DNA of 20,297 bases from a virus. Location: positions 1 to 20,297 of IMG/VR virus record IMGVR_UViG_3300044701_005085; one strand, written 5' to 3'. The translations under genes and the position numbers were made by a program. Numbering within the stretch: position 1 is the first letter of the stretch; each line of letters begins with the position of its first letter. Shown here one piece after another: positions 6,709-13,366 of the stretch. Below the pieces are notes generated by a model. The model saw only the letters and a list, made by a program, of their open reading frames with translations, searched no databases and was not told the origin of the DNA.

Positions 6709-7406
6709 GAGTGGGAGTTTTGCTTATTAGCACAGGGAAGTATGACCAGTTTGTGAAGCCGCTACTGGACTCTTTAGAGTCACACTTTCTAGTAGATCAC
6801 GAGAAGAAGTACTATCTCTTCACAGACAAAGAGCACGTCGATAACAGGGTAGCACATGTAAGGATCGAGAGAAAAGGATTCCCAGGAGACACCCTCTACA
6901 GGTTTCACTACTTCCTGACAATCGAAGACATTCTTGTAAAAGAGACTGATTGTTTGTATTACATGGATGTTGATATGTTGTGCGTTAATGCGATATCCAA
7001 CGAGATACTACCAACTCTTGCTAAGCCACTCGTGGCAACATCTCATCCGGGCTTCTTCCTAAAGAGCCTTGGTACACCTGAGGATGACAATAGGAGCACT
7101 GCTTTTATCTCAAACGCAGAGTACAGGCCCTGTTATTGGGCTGGTGGCTTTAGTGGAGGAGCTACAGACAGCTACCTCACGATGGCAAAGACGATTAAGG
7201 AAAATGTTGACATCGACACTTCTCGCGGAAAGATCGCAAAGTGGCATGATGAATCTCATCTCAACAGGTACCTCACCTCCAACCTTGACAAGGTCAAAAC
7301 CATGAATCCGTCATACTGCTACTCTGGCAAACTCCTGCAAGGTATTCCGTTCGTTGTTCCTCGGCTTGTCGCTCTTGACAAGAATCACAGTGAAGTGAGG
7401 TCATGA
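6696..7406 (+). CDS. GT6 family glycosyltransferase (ABO/alpha-1,3-Gal(NAc) transferase-like)
   Basis: The 236-residue protein matches the minimal catalytic core of GT6, the retaining family of vertebrate ABO, alpha-1,3-galactosyl and Forssman transferases. Visible landmarks in order are GVLLISTGKYDQFV (7-20), YLFTDK (40-45), the metal-binding DVD (91-93), ATSHPGFF (114-121), YWAGGFSGG (147-155), WHDESHLN (183-190) with the catalytic Glu at 186, and the C-terminal KNHSEVR. The residue aligned with human ABO position 268 is Gly (G151), as in the GalNAc-using A enzyme, but donor choice cannot be decided from this. ATG 6696 is preferred because AGAGAGG sits 8 bases upstream and the N-terminus then matches the family; an ATG at 6672 is the alternative. 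No transmembrane anchor is present, unlike the vertebrate Golgi enzymes. Confidence 0.9.
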   Translation: MGKLRVGVLLISTGKYDQFVKPLLDSLESHFLVDHEKKYYLFTDKEHVDNRVAHVRIERKGFPGDTLYRFHYFLTIEDILVKETDCLYYMDVDMLCVNAISNEILPTLAKPLVATSHPGFFLKSLGTPEDDNRSTAFISNAEYRPCYWAGGFSGGATDSYLTMAKTIKENVDIDTSRGKIAKWHDESHLNRYLTSNLDKVKTMNPSYCYSGKLLQGIPFVVPRLVALDKNHSEVRS

Positions 7407-8335
7407 AATCACCATATAGACAGGTCGTCATATGGGGAGAAAGGCTTGTGAATGGCCACAGTCATACTCACACTTACGTTCATGCTGCGTTCATGAAGGC
7501 TTATCAATGGTTGGGTCACACTGTCCTATGGCTATCTGATGAAGACGATATCTCTTCACTTGAATTCTCTGGGACGATGTTTATCACTGAGGGATTCAAG
7601 AATCTAAAGATGCCTATTCGAGGCGATTGTTGGTATGTACTTCACCATGTAGACTTCAAGCGTTTTGCAAGTGTTGCACAGAGGTGCGTTAACCTCAAGG
7701 CATACAGTACGTCCAATATGAAGCTTGTTGGGAAATGTCAGAAGATTCGTGACTTTGAGTATGTTACGAACTTCAATGAAGGCGGTGTTGAGGCTTCTAC
7801 GTTACTAATGCCCTGGGCAACGCACCTACTTCCATTTGAGTTCGAGAAGCTTGACAGAAAGTGCATAGCAGGAAGAAGAACTCGACTTGTTCACTGGGTT
7901 GGTTCTATCACAGACGGTGAAATGGGCAACATTGAAGAACTTCGAAAGACTGCAATTGCCCTTGAATCTCTTGGTGTACAGTTGGTTCACTCAAAAGTTG
8001 CTGAGGGCTGGGAAAGCAAAACCGCTATCCAGCACTCATGGATAGCGCCTGCTATCGTTGGAAAGTGGCAGAATGAAGTTGACTACCTGCCCTGTAGAGC
8101 CTTCAAAAATGCATCACTAGGAAGACTACCTGTGAGTAACTCCTCAGTCATCAATGAGATTTTTGAGCACATCATGCCGAGACCACAGGAGACTAACTAC
8201 GCAGAAGCGTTTACCGCTGTGCATGAGATGGAAGTCAATTCTGACGCATGCAGGCATGTGCAAGAAATAGTCAAAGTGAATCACACTTACTTGAACAGAA
8301 TCGACACGATAGAGACAGTGTTTGGTTGGAGATAA
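7403..8335 (+). CDS. GT-B-like glycosyltransferase (probable)
   Basis: This 310-residue protein starts at the ATG in an ATGA overlap with the GT6 gene, with GTGAGG just upstream. The N-terminus (VVIWGERLVNGHSHTHTYVH) reads as a strand, loop and helix followed by KAYQWLGHTVLWLSDEDD, typical of a GT-B N-terminal Rossmann domain. The C-terminal part has VHWVGSITDGEMGN and YLPCRAFKNASLGRLPVSNS, the latter resembling the donor-binding segment where GT-B enzymes recognise the sugar nucleotide. I do not recognise the exact family. Fucosyltransferase was considered because of the GDP-fucose genes downstream, but no GT10, GT11 or GT23 motif is visible. There are no membrane helices. The location inside the cassette supports a role in assembling the same glycan. 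Confidence 0.5.
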   Translation: MKSPYRQVVIWGERLVNGHSHTHTYVHAAFMKAYQWLGHTVLWLSDEDDISSLEFSGTMFITEGFKNLKMPIRGDCWYVLHHVDFKRFASVAQRCVNLKAYSTSNMKLVGKCQKIRDFEYVTNFNEGGVEASTLLMPWATHLLPFEFEKLDRKCIAGRRTRLVHWVGSITDGEMGNIEELRKTAIALESLGVQLVHSKVAEGWESKTAIQHSWIAPAIVGKWQNEVDYLPCRAFKNASLGRLPVSNSSVINEIFEHIMPRPQETNYAEAFTAVHEMEVNSDACRHVQEIVKVNHTYLNRIDTIETVFGWR

Positions 8336-8337
8336 AA

Positions 8338-8937
8338 TTGAGCGTCATAAAGAAAAGCATAACTGACTACTGGACCCATGCCATTGCTTGTAATTCAACC
8401 GGCATGGACAAGTTTGATCTCATAAAGTCACTTGCAACGGGCAAAGTTCTTCATGTTGGTTGCACTGATTATCCACTAGACAGCGTTGGTTCACTTCACA
8501 GGAGAATGATTGATGTCGGGATCGATGTTGATGGGTTTGACGTAGATAGCGTTGGAATCTCAAAACTAAGGGAGATCCTACCAGGACACGCTTTCTATGA
8601 TGATGTGTCTCAGATTACTCGATCATACGATCTTCTTGTCATTCCTGAGGTCATTGAGCATGTCACATCCCACGAAAAATTCTTTGAAGGGCTAAACGGG
8701 ATCGAGTTTGAAAGATTCGTGCTGTCTGTGCCGAATGCACTCTATCGCCAACTGCCATACCAGCATGATCCTCAAACAGGAACATTCTATGAAGTTGTCC
8801 ACCCAGATCACAAGTGCTGGTACTCTCCATACACGATATGCTTTCTAATCGAAGAAACAGCGAAGTGGAAGGTTGAAGACGTCTACCTAATGCATAATCA
8901 CAGTCAGGTTGTCCTCGTAGGCAAGAAGTCATGTTGA
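8338..8937 (+). CDS. SAM-dependent methyltransferase (class I, probable sugar O-methyltransferase)
   Basis: This 199-residue protein starts at TTG 8338, because GGAGA (8328-8332) lies 5-6 bases upstream and the gene then follows the previous stop by two bases. Extending to the in-frame ATG at 8248 would impose an 88-base overlap and an atypical basic N-terminus. The SAM-binding motif I is KVLHVGCTDYPLDS (residues 36-49), the acidic post-I position is in VDGFDVDS (64-71), and a motif-IV-like VIPEVIEHV lies at 101-109. This order is typical of class I methyltransferases acting on small molecules, sugars or lipids. In a glycan cassette it most likely methylates a sugar hydroxyl, perhaps capping the chain, but that is inference. 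It overlaps the fucose synthase start by 7 bases. Confidence 0.7.
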   Translation: MSVIKKSITDYWTHAIACNSTGMDKFDLIKSLATGKVLHVGCTDYPLDSVGSLHRRMIDVGIDVDGFDVDSVGISKLREILPGHAFYDDVSQITRSYDLLVIPEVIEHVTSHEKFFEGLNGIEFERFVLSVPNALYRQLPYQHDPQTGTFYEVVHPDHKCWYSPYTICFLIEETAKWKVEDVYLMHNHSQVVLVGKKSC

Positions 8938-9854
8938 TAACAGGCGCAACAGGTCTTCTTGGCAGCGAGATTCTTGCACTGTCACCAGGATCAGTTGGTC
9001 TCAATTCAAGGGATTGTGACCTGTCGGAGTCAAACCACGCTATTCTTACCCTTGAAGATGATAGAGTAGAAACAGTCATTCACTGCGCAGCAAGGGTCGG
9101 TGGTGTGAAGGCAAACACTGACTATGTTGCAGACTTCTTTGATGACAATGTCAAGATGAACATGAACGTTCTTGATGCCTGCCGTGAAAGGAAGTTGAAA
9201 CTGGTCTCGGTTCTCTCAACCTGCATCTATCCTGATGCTCCATACGTGAAGTACCCACTCACTGAGGATCAGCTTCACATGGGTCCTCCTCATCCCTCAA
9301 ACTTTGGTTACGCATACGCAAAGAGGATGTTGGAAGTACAAGCTCGCGCATATCGCCAGCAACACGGTTGCAATTTTATCTCTGTCATTCCTAACAATCT
9401 CTATGGTCTAAACGACAACTATGACCTGAATAGCGGTCATGTGATACCAGCTCTCATACGCAAGTTTCACGAGGCAATCATTAGTGATAAAAGGGATGTC
9501 GTCATTTGGGGCACAGGAAAACCACTTCGTGAGTTCACGTTTGCAAGGGACGCAGCAAAGATTGTTCTTTGGCTTGCAAAGCATTACGATGGTGAAACTC
9601 CTGTGAACATTGGAAATACGCAACAGGTATCAATTGAAAGTTTGGCACTGGCCATATCGGCTGAGATGTGTTACAAGGGAACGATAAGGTTTGACACAAG
9701 TAAACCTGATGGACAATACATGAAACCTTCTTCAAACAGTTTCTTGCGGTCTCTTGGGTGGAAGGAAGAGTATACTCCCCTTCGAGTGGGCCTAGCTGAA
9801 ACAATAAAGTCATTCAAGGAAAGATACCCGAACGTTCGTGGTGTTACCATTTGA
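8931..9854 (+). CDS. fcl: GDP-L-fucose synthase (GDP-4-keto-6-deoxymannose epimerase/reductase)
   Basis: This 307-residue short-chain dehydrogenase-type enzyme carries out the second and third steps to GDP-L-fucose: 3,5-epimerisation, then NADPH-dependent 4-reduction of GDP-4-keto-6-deoxymannose. The nucleotide-binding motif is G5-x2-G8-x2-G11. [10 protein letters not shown] (53-62) and STCIYP (96-101) follow. The catalytic set aligns with the E. coli enzyme: S96, C98, Y127, K131 and H170 correspond to S107, C109, Y136, K140 and H179. [11 protein letters not shown] and [15 protein letters not shown] are further family signatures. Length is slightly below the usual 310-320. It is followed after two bases by GDP-mannose 4,6-dehydratase, the preceding pathway enzyme, which greatly strengthens the call. 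Confidence 0.92.
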   Translation: MLITGATGLLGSEILALSPGSVGLNSRDCDLSESNHAILTLEDDRVETVIHCAARVGGVKANTDYVADFFDDNVKMNMNVLDACRERKLKLVSVLSTCIYPDAPYVKYPLTEDQLHMGPPHPSNFGYAYAKRMLEVQARAYRQQHGCNFISVIPNNLYGLNDNYDLNSGHVIPALIRKFHEAIISDKRDVVIWGTGKPLREFTFARDAAKIVLWLAKHYDGETPVNIGNTQQVSIESLALAISAEMCYKGTIRFDTSKPDGQYMKPSSNSFLRSLGWKEEYTPLRVGLAETIKSFKERYPNVRGVTI

Positions 9855-9856
9855 TT

Positions 9857-10828
9857 ATGAAGACAGCGCTCATAACAGGTGTAACAGGCCAGGACGGAAG
9901 CTACCTTGCAGAATTCCTGCTTGAGAACGGTTACAAGGTTGTAGGAATGAAGAGGAGGACTTCTCTTCTTGCAACAGATCGCATCGATCACCTCTTTAGC
10001 AATCCAAACTTCAGCCTCGTCTATGGCTCAATGAATGACGTGGGTTCATTCTACAGGCTCTTCCGTGATCAGCACTTTGATGAAGTCTACAACCTAGCTG
10101 CACAGTCACATGTTAGAGTCTCATTCGATGTTCCTGAGGAGACTGTCGATGCAGTAGCAATGGGCCCCCTGAGACTTCTAGAGTGTATCAGGACTATGCA
10201 GCCCCAGTGTCGATTCTACCAGGCCTCATCCTCTGAGATGTACGGTGATAATCCTGAGCATCCTCAGAATGAGGAGACGCGACTCATGCCGGCATCTCCC
10301 TATGCATGCGCAAAGGTCTTTGCTCATGGTCTCACTCGAAACTATCGTGAGGGATACGGCATTCACGCATCTTCCGGCATCCTCTTCAACCATGAGAGTC
10401 CTCGCCGCGGTGAGACTTTCGTCACTCGAAAGATCACTCTGGCAGCCGCAAGGATTAAGCTTGGCCTACAGGACAAGATTGCCCTCGGTAACCTTGATGC
10501 TCTTCGTGACTGGGGCTATGCCAAGGACTATGTTGAGGCAATGTGGCTCATGCTACAGCAGGAAAATCCGGACGATTATGTAATTGCTACTGGTGAGACT
10601 CACACGGTGCGTGAGTTTCTGGATGAAGTTTTCAAAATTGCAGACCTTGATGTTGACAAGCATCTCATCATCGATGACAGGCTTAGGCGTCCTCACGAGG
10701 TTCCATGGTTGGAAGGTGACTGCACAAAGGCCAGCGAGAAACTTGGCTGGGTCCCAAAGACAACCTTCAAAGGTCTTGCAAGGCTTATGTACGAGGCAGA
10801 TCTAAAGCTTGTGAAGGGTGAACTATGA
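9857..10828 (+). CDS. gmd: GDP-mannose 4,6-dehydratase
   Basis: This 323-residue enzyme converts GDP-D-mannose to GDP-4-keto-6-deoxy-D-mannose using bound NADP. The ATG at 9857 is chosen over a TTG two codons upstream. The dinucleotide motif GVTGQDG occupies residues 8-14. [15 protein letters not shown] and [12 protein letters not shown] are typical GMD segments, and QASSSEMYG gives the active-site S125 and E127 equivalents of E. coli T132 and E134. The catalytic Tyr and Lys are Y149 and K153 in [24 protein letters not shown] and [17 protein letters not shown] are near-diagnostic. Length is somewhat shorter than the roughly 370 residues of the E. coli enzyme. It overlaps the next gene by four bases and works with the fucose synthase just upstream. 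GDP-mannose must come from the host or from a gene outside the window. Confidence 0.95.
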   Translation: MKTALITGVTGQDGSYLAEFLLENGYKVVGMKRRTSLLATDRIDHLFSNPNFSLVYGSMNDVGSFYRLFRDQHFDEVYNLAAQSHVRVSFDVPEETVDAVAMGPLRLLECIRTMQPQCRFYQASSSEMYGDNPEHPQNEETRLMPASPYACAKVFAHGLTRNYREGYGIHASSGILFNHESPRRGETFVTRKITLAAARIKLGLQDKIALGNLDALRDWGYAKDYVEAMWLMLQQENPDDYVIATGETHTVREFLDEVFKIADLDVDKHLIIDDRLRRPHEVPWLEGDCTKASEKLGWVPKTTFKGLARLMYEADLKLVKGEL

Positions 10829-11238
10829 CATATGAGAGAGGCATAATAGCGGGTTCATTTGACATCCTACACCCAGGTTACATACGGATGTTCGAAGAGT
10901 CAAAGCGTGTAGTGAACTACCTCATTGTAGCCCTACAGGATGATCCGACTATTGATAGGCCTGAGAAGTGCAAGCCTGTACAGTCATGGGAAGAAAGAGC
11001 TGAGATACTTAGATCGCTTCGATACGTTGACGATGTGGTCTACTACAACACCGAGTACGATCTCAGAAAGCTGCTTGGTTCCGTAAAGTATGATGTCAGG
11101 ATTCTTGGATCTGATTACCTCGGCAGGAGATTCACAGGTGATGACCTGGAAAAACCTGTCTTTTACTGCAACAGGAATCATCAGTACAGTCTCACAGACC
11201 TAAAGGAACGTATTGCGGAGTCTATGTTGAATAGGTGA
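10825..11238 (+). CDS. Cytidylyltransferase-like nucleotidyltransferase with altered HxGH motif
   Basis: This 137-residue protein has the layout of the TagD/RfaE-C nucleotidyltransferases that activate glycerol-3-phosphate, heptose-1-phosphate or similar substrates. The N-terminal signature is [19 protein letters not shown], where the usual HxGH reads H16-P-G-Y19, so the second His is Tyr. The middle [20 protein letters not shown] matches the conserved RxxxLxxlxyVDxV region. [14 protein letters not shown] and [10 protein letters not shown] take the place of the GxDY and (R/S)ISTTxIK motifs. Related HPGY proteins occur, to my recollection, in marine phages and bacteria. It may still transfer a nucleotide, but loss of a catalytic-site His makes activity and substrate uncertain. 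It is the last gene before a 40-base gap and closes the nucleotide-sugar block. Confidence 0.7.
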   Translation: MTYERGIIAGSFDILHPGYIRMFEESKRVVNYLIVALQDDPTIDRPEKCKPVQSWEERAEILRSLRYVDDVVYYNTEYDLRKLLGSVKYDVRILGSDYLGRRFTGDDLEKPVFYCNRNHQYSLTDLKERIAESMLNR

Positions 11239-11278
11239 AAATGTTGTCACGGTGGTATACGATTAGTTTGAGGACCAC

Positions 11279-12073
11279 ATGAGCAACGAATTCCCTACTG
11301 GCAAGCCACACGTATCCTACTCGGAGGTCAGCACATGGCATTCATGTGGATACAAGCACAAGCTTTCCTACATTGACAAGGTGGTCATCGAACAGGACTG
11401 GATTCACGCTGACTTTGGAAAGCATGTCCACTCAGGAGTTGAGAACTACCTGAAGACCCGTGTGATGGACATTCCCGCAGTGATCAAGCTCATTGAGGAT
11501 GACTGGGCTGCAAAGGGCCGTCCGGATGTAGAGAAGTGGAAGTCATGGGCATCTAACATTCTCACCGACTTTCCAGGCTGGTTGGACACGGAACATCCCG
11601 GCTGGGAACTACTCGGTGCTGAGCTCCCCCTCTATGAGGACATTCCCGAAGAGGAGACCATCAAGTTCAAGGGATTCGTGGACTCCATCGTACGTGTTCC
11701 TCTCAACGAAGAGAAGACAAAGTGGAAGATCTGGATCCTTGACTGGAAGACAGGTCCGGCATACGGATGGCGCAAGGACAAACTAGAGAACGAACTGGTC
11801 CTTGCCCAGCTCTGGCTCTACAAGTCATATCTCCTACGAAAGCTAGACCTTCAAAGTCGAGAGGTCGGCTGTGCCTTTGTTGTCCTGAAGAAGGGAGCAA
11901 AGCCCGGCTCTACAATTGCTCGATATGACATCTCGGTGGGACCGAAACCGATGGAGAAGGGAGAGAAGCTCGTCAAGGACATGGTCAACGGTGTCCGTCG
12001 AGGTAAGTTCCTGAAGAACAAGTACAACTGCGAATGGTGTGACTTCGCAAAGAGCGGACACTGTAAGCGGTAA
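11279..12073 (+). CDS. PD-(D/E)XK nuclease, RecB/Cas4-like, with probable Fe-S cluster
   Basis: This 264-residue protein matches the RecB/AddB/Cas4 branch of PD-(D/E)XK nucleases. It starts with a SYSEVSTWHSCGYKHKL box carrying C23, then HVHSGVE with H51. The metal-binding acids are D135 in KGFVDS and D155-x-K157 in WILDWKTG, and the QxxxY motif is Q177-LWL-Y181. The C-terminal CEWC...C cluster (C251, C254, C262) with C23 would make a four-Cys Fe-S site, as in AddB and Cas4, although the CX2CX7C spacing is looser than the common CX2CX5C. It probably trims or resects DNA ends in recombination, repair or packaging. It has its own GAGGA site 4-5 bases before ATG and sits between two sugar-gene groups, with no helicase or cas genes beside it. 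Confidence 0.85.
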   Translation: MSNEFPTGKPHVSYSEVSTWHSCGYKHKLSYIDKVVIEQDWIHADFGKHVHSGVENYLKTRVMDIPAVIKLIEDDWAAKGRPDVEKWKSWASNILTDFPGWLDTEHPGWELLGAELPLYEDIPEEETIKFKGFVDSIVRVPLNEEKTKWKIWILDWKTGPAYGWRKDKLENELVLAQLWLYKSYLLRKLDLQSREVGCAFVVLKKGAKPGSTIARYDISVGPKPMEKGEKLVKDMVNGVRRGKFLKNKYNCEWCDFAKSGHCKR

Positions 12074-12074
12074 C

Positions 12075-12096
12075 TATTTACATATGCTCTCACTTG
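12075..12096 (+). promoter_or_regulatory. Possible promoter before the GT4 pair
   Basis: The gap after the nuclease contains TATTTACATAT (12075-12085) and, five bases on, TCACTTG (12090-12096). The gap at 3339-3357 has a similar TACAT plus TCACTTG pair. No -35 hexamer is evident. It is reported only as a candidate for a phage late promoter. Confidence 0.2.
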
Positions 12097-12121
12097 TGTG
12101 ATAGTGATGCAGGTGAGCACA

Positions 12122-13366
12122 TTGAGTAAAAAGAAAGTTATCGTCCTTTCCGATCACGCATTAAGCCCGTCAGGTGTGGGTAATCAAACCAGACACCTGA
12201 TCAACGGCCTCCTTGCAAAAGGAGGCTGGACTTTTAGGCAATTCGGAGCTGCAATTAAGCATCAGAGCTACGAGACAATAGCTGTCAATGAGGACTTTAT
12301 CATCAAGCCGATTGACGGCTTTGGTGATAGAAATCTGATTAGAGTTGCTCTGGCTACTGAGAAGCCTGATGCTATTCTCATCTTCACTGACCCAAGGTTC
12401 TTCACGTGGCTGTTTGAGATGGAAGATGAGATACATCAGGTCTGTCCAATCGCATGGTGGCACGTGTGGGACAACAACCCAGTGCCGGTCTTTAATGACC
12501 CTTACTACATGGGAACCGATCTGCTCAATTGCCACTCTTACCTAACGTACGAGATGGTAAGCAAGCTGTATCCTGAAAAGACTAATTTCGTCCCACATGC
12601 ATTGCCACCAGGTCTGTTTCACAGGATGCCTTCTTACATGAGGTCACACCATCGTTCAAAGCTGTTGGGTGAATCGAGGAAGGATCACATGATTGGCCTC
12701 TGGATCAATCGAAATGCAAGAAGGAAGCGCCCATCTGACGTTATCGAGTCATGGTCAATTTTCCTTAAGAATCTCCAGGAGAAGCATGGACACAGAAATG
12801 CCACGCTAATCATGCATACAGACCCATTTGACCAGGAAGGTCCAAACCTTGTTGAGGTCGCAAAACTAATGGGCATTGATGCAAATGTCGTTTTCTCGAA
12901 AGAGCGCCTTGACTATGAGAAGATGAACATCCTGCACAACATTAGCGATTTCTGTATCAACATCTCCTACGCAGAAGGTTTCGGGCTCTCAACTCTTGAG
13001 TCAATGACTGTAGGTAATCCCATTGTTGCGATCAAGACAGGAGGCCTTACAAGGCAGGTTGTCGACCACAGGGACGGTTCTGAGAATGGTGTTGCACTCC
13101 CTGTCGAGCTTCGAACCCTTGTAGGGTCCCAGACGGTTCCATACATTTACGAGGATTACGTCACAAACGAGACGATTGCAAAAGCTTACATGCAACTCTT
13201 TGAGATGGGACCTGATGGTCGTGAGAAGCTTGGCGCAAAGGCAATGAACTATGCCAATACCGAGTTCAGTTACCAGAAGACTATTGACGAGTGGGATAGG
13301 ACTCTCACCGATCTCATTGATAACTGGAAGACGAAGAGGAAGACCTGGGAGGTTGAAAAGCTGTGA
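12122..13366 (+). CDS. GT4-type glycosyltransferase (GT-B fold)
   Basis: This protein of about 414 residues is a classic GT-B enzyme. The N-terminal acceptor domain starts KKKVIVLSDHALSPSGVGNQ, with a glycine-containing loop after the first strand. The C-terminal donor domain has IGLWINRNARRKRPSDVIES and the GT4 EX7E motif E285-GFGLSTL-E293 followed by GNPIVAIKTGGL. It transfers a sugar with retention from a nucleotide donor that cannot be named from sequence. TTG 12122 is preferred because AGGTGA (12111-12116) lies 5 bases before it. ATG 12107 and GTG 12098 are alternatives that would add 5 or 8 residues. A perfect hairpin lies inside the early coding region at 12207-12226. The gene overlaps the next glycosyltransferase by four bases (GTGA). 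Confidence 0.85.
   Translation: MSKKKVIVLSDHALSPSGVGNQTRHLINGLLAKGGWTFRQFGAAIKHQSYETIAVNEDFIIKPIDGFGDRNLIRVALATEKPDAILIFTDPRFFTWLFEMEDEIHQVCPIAWWHVWDNNPVPVFNDPYYMGTDLLNCHSYLTYEMVSKLYPEKTNFVPHALPPGLFHRMPSYMRSHHRSKLLGESRKDHMIGLWINRNARRKRPSDVIESWSIFLKNLQEKHGHRNATLIMHTDPFDQEGPNLVEVAKLMGIDANVVFSKERLDYEKMNILHNISDFCINISYAEGFGLSTLESMTVGNPIVAIKTGGLTRQVVDHRDGSENGVALPVELRTLVGSQTVPYIYEDYVTNETIAKAYMQLFEMGPDGREKLGAKAMNYANTEFSYQKTIDEWDRTLTDLIDNWKTKRKTWEVEKL

Noticed and set aside
7403-8335. Fucosyltransferase assignment for the GT-B-like gene
   Set aside because: Attractive from context, but no GT10, GT11, GT23 or GT37 motif is visible, so it is left as GT-B-like.
8248-8337. N-terminal extension of the methyltransferase to ATG 8248
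   Set aside because: It would overlap the previous gene by 88 bases and add a low-quality sequence; the TTG at 8338 has a well-spaced GGAGA.
11279-12073. CRISPR-Cas Cas4 with a nearby array
   Set aside because: No direct repeats with spacers and no other cas gene are present in the window; the nuclease is a stand-alone phage type.
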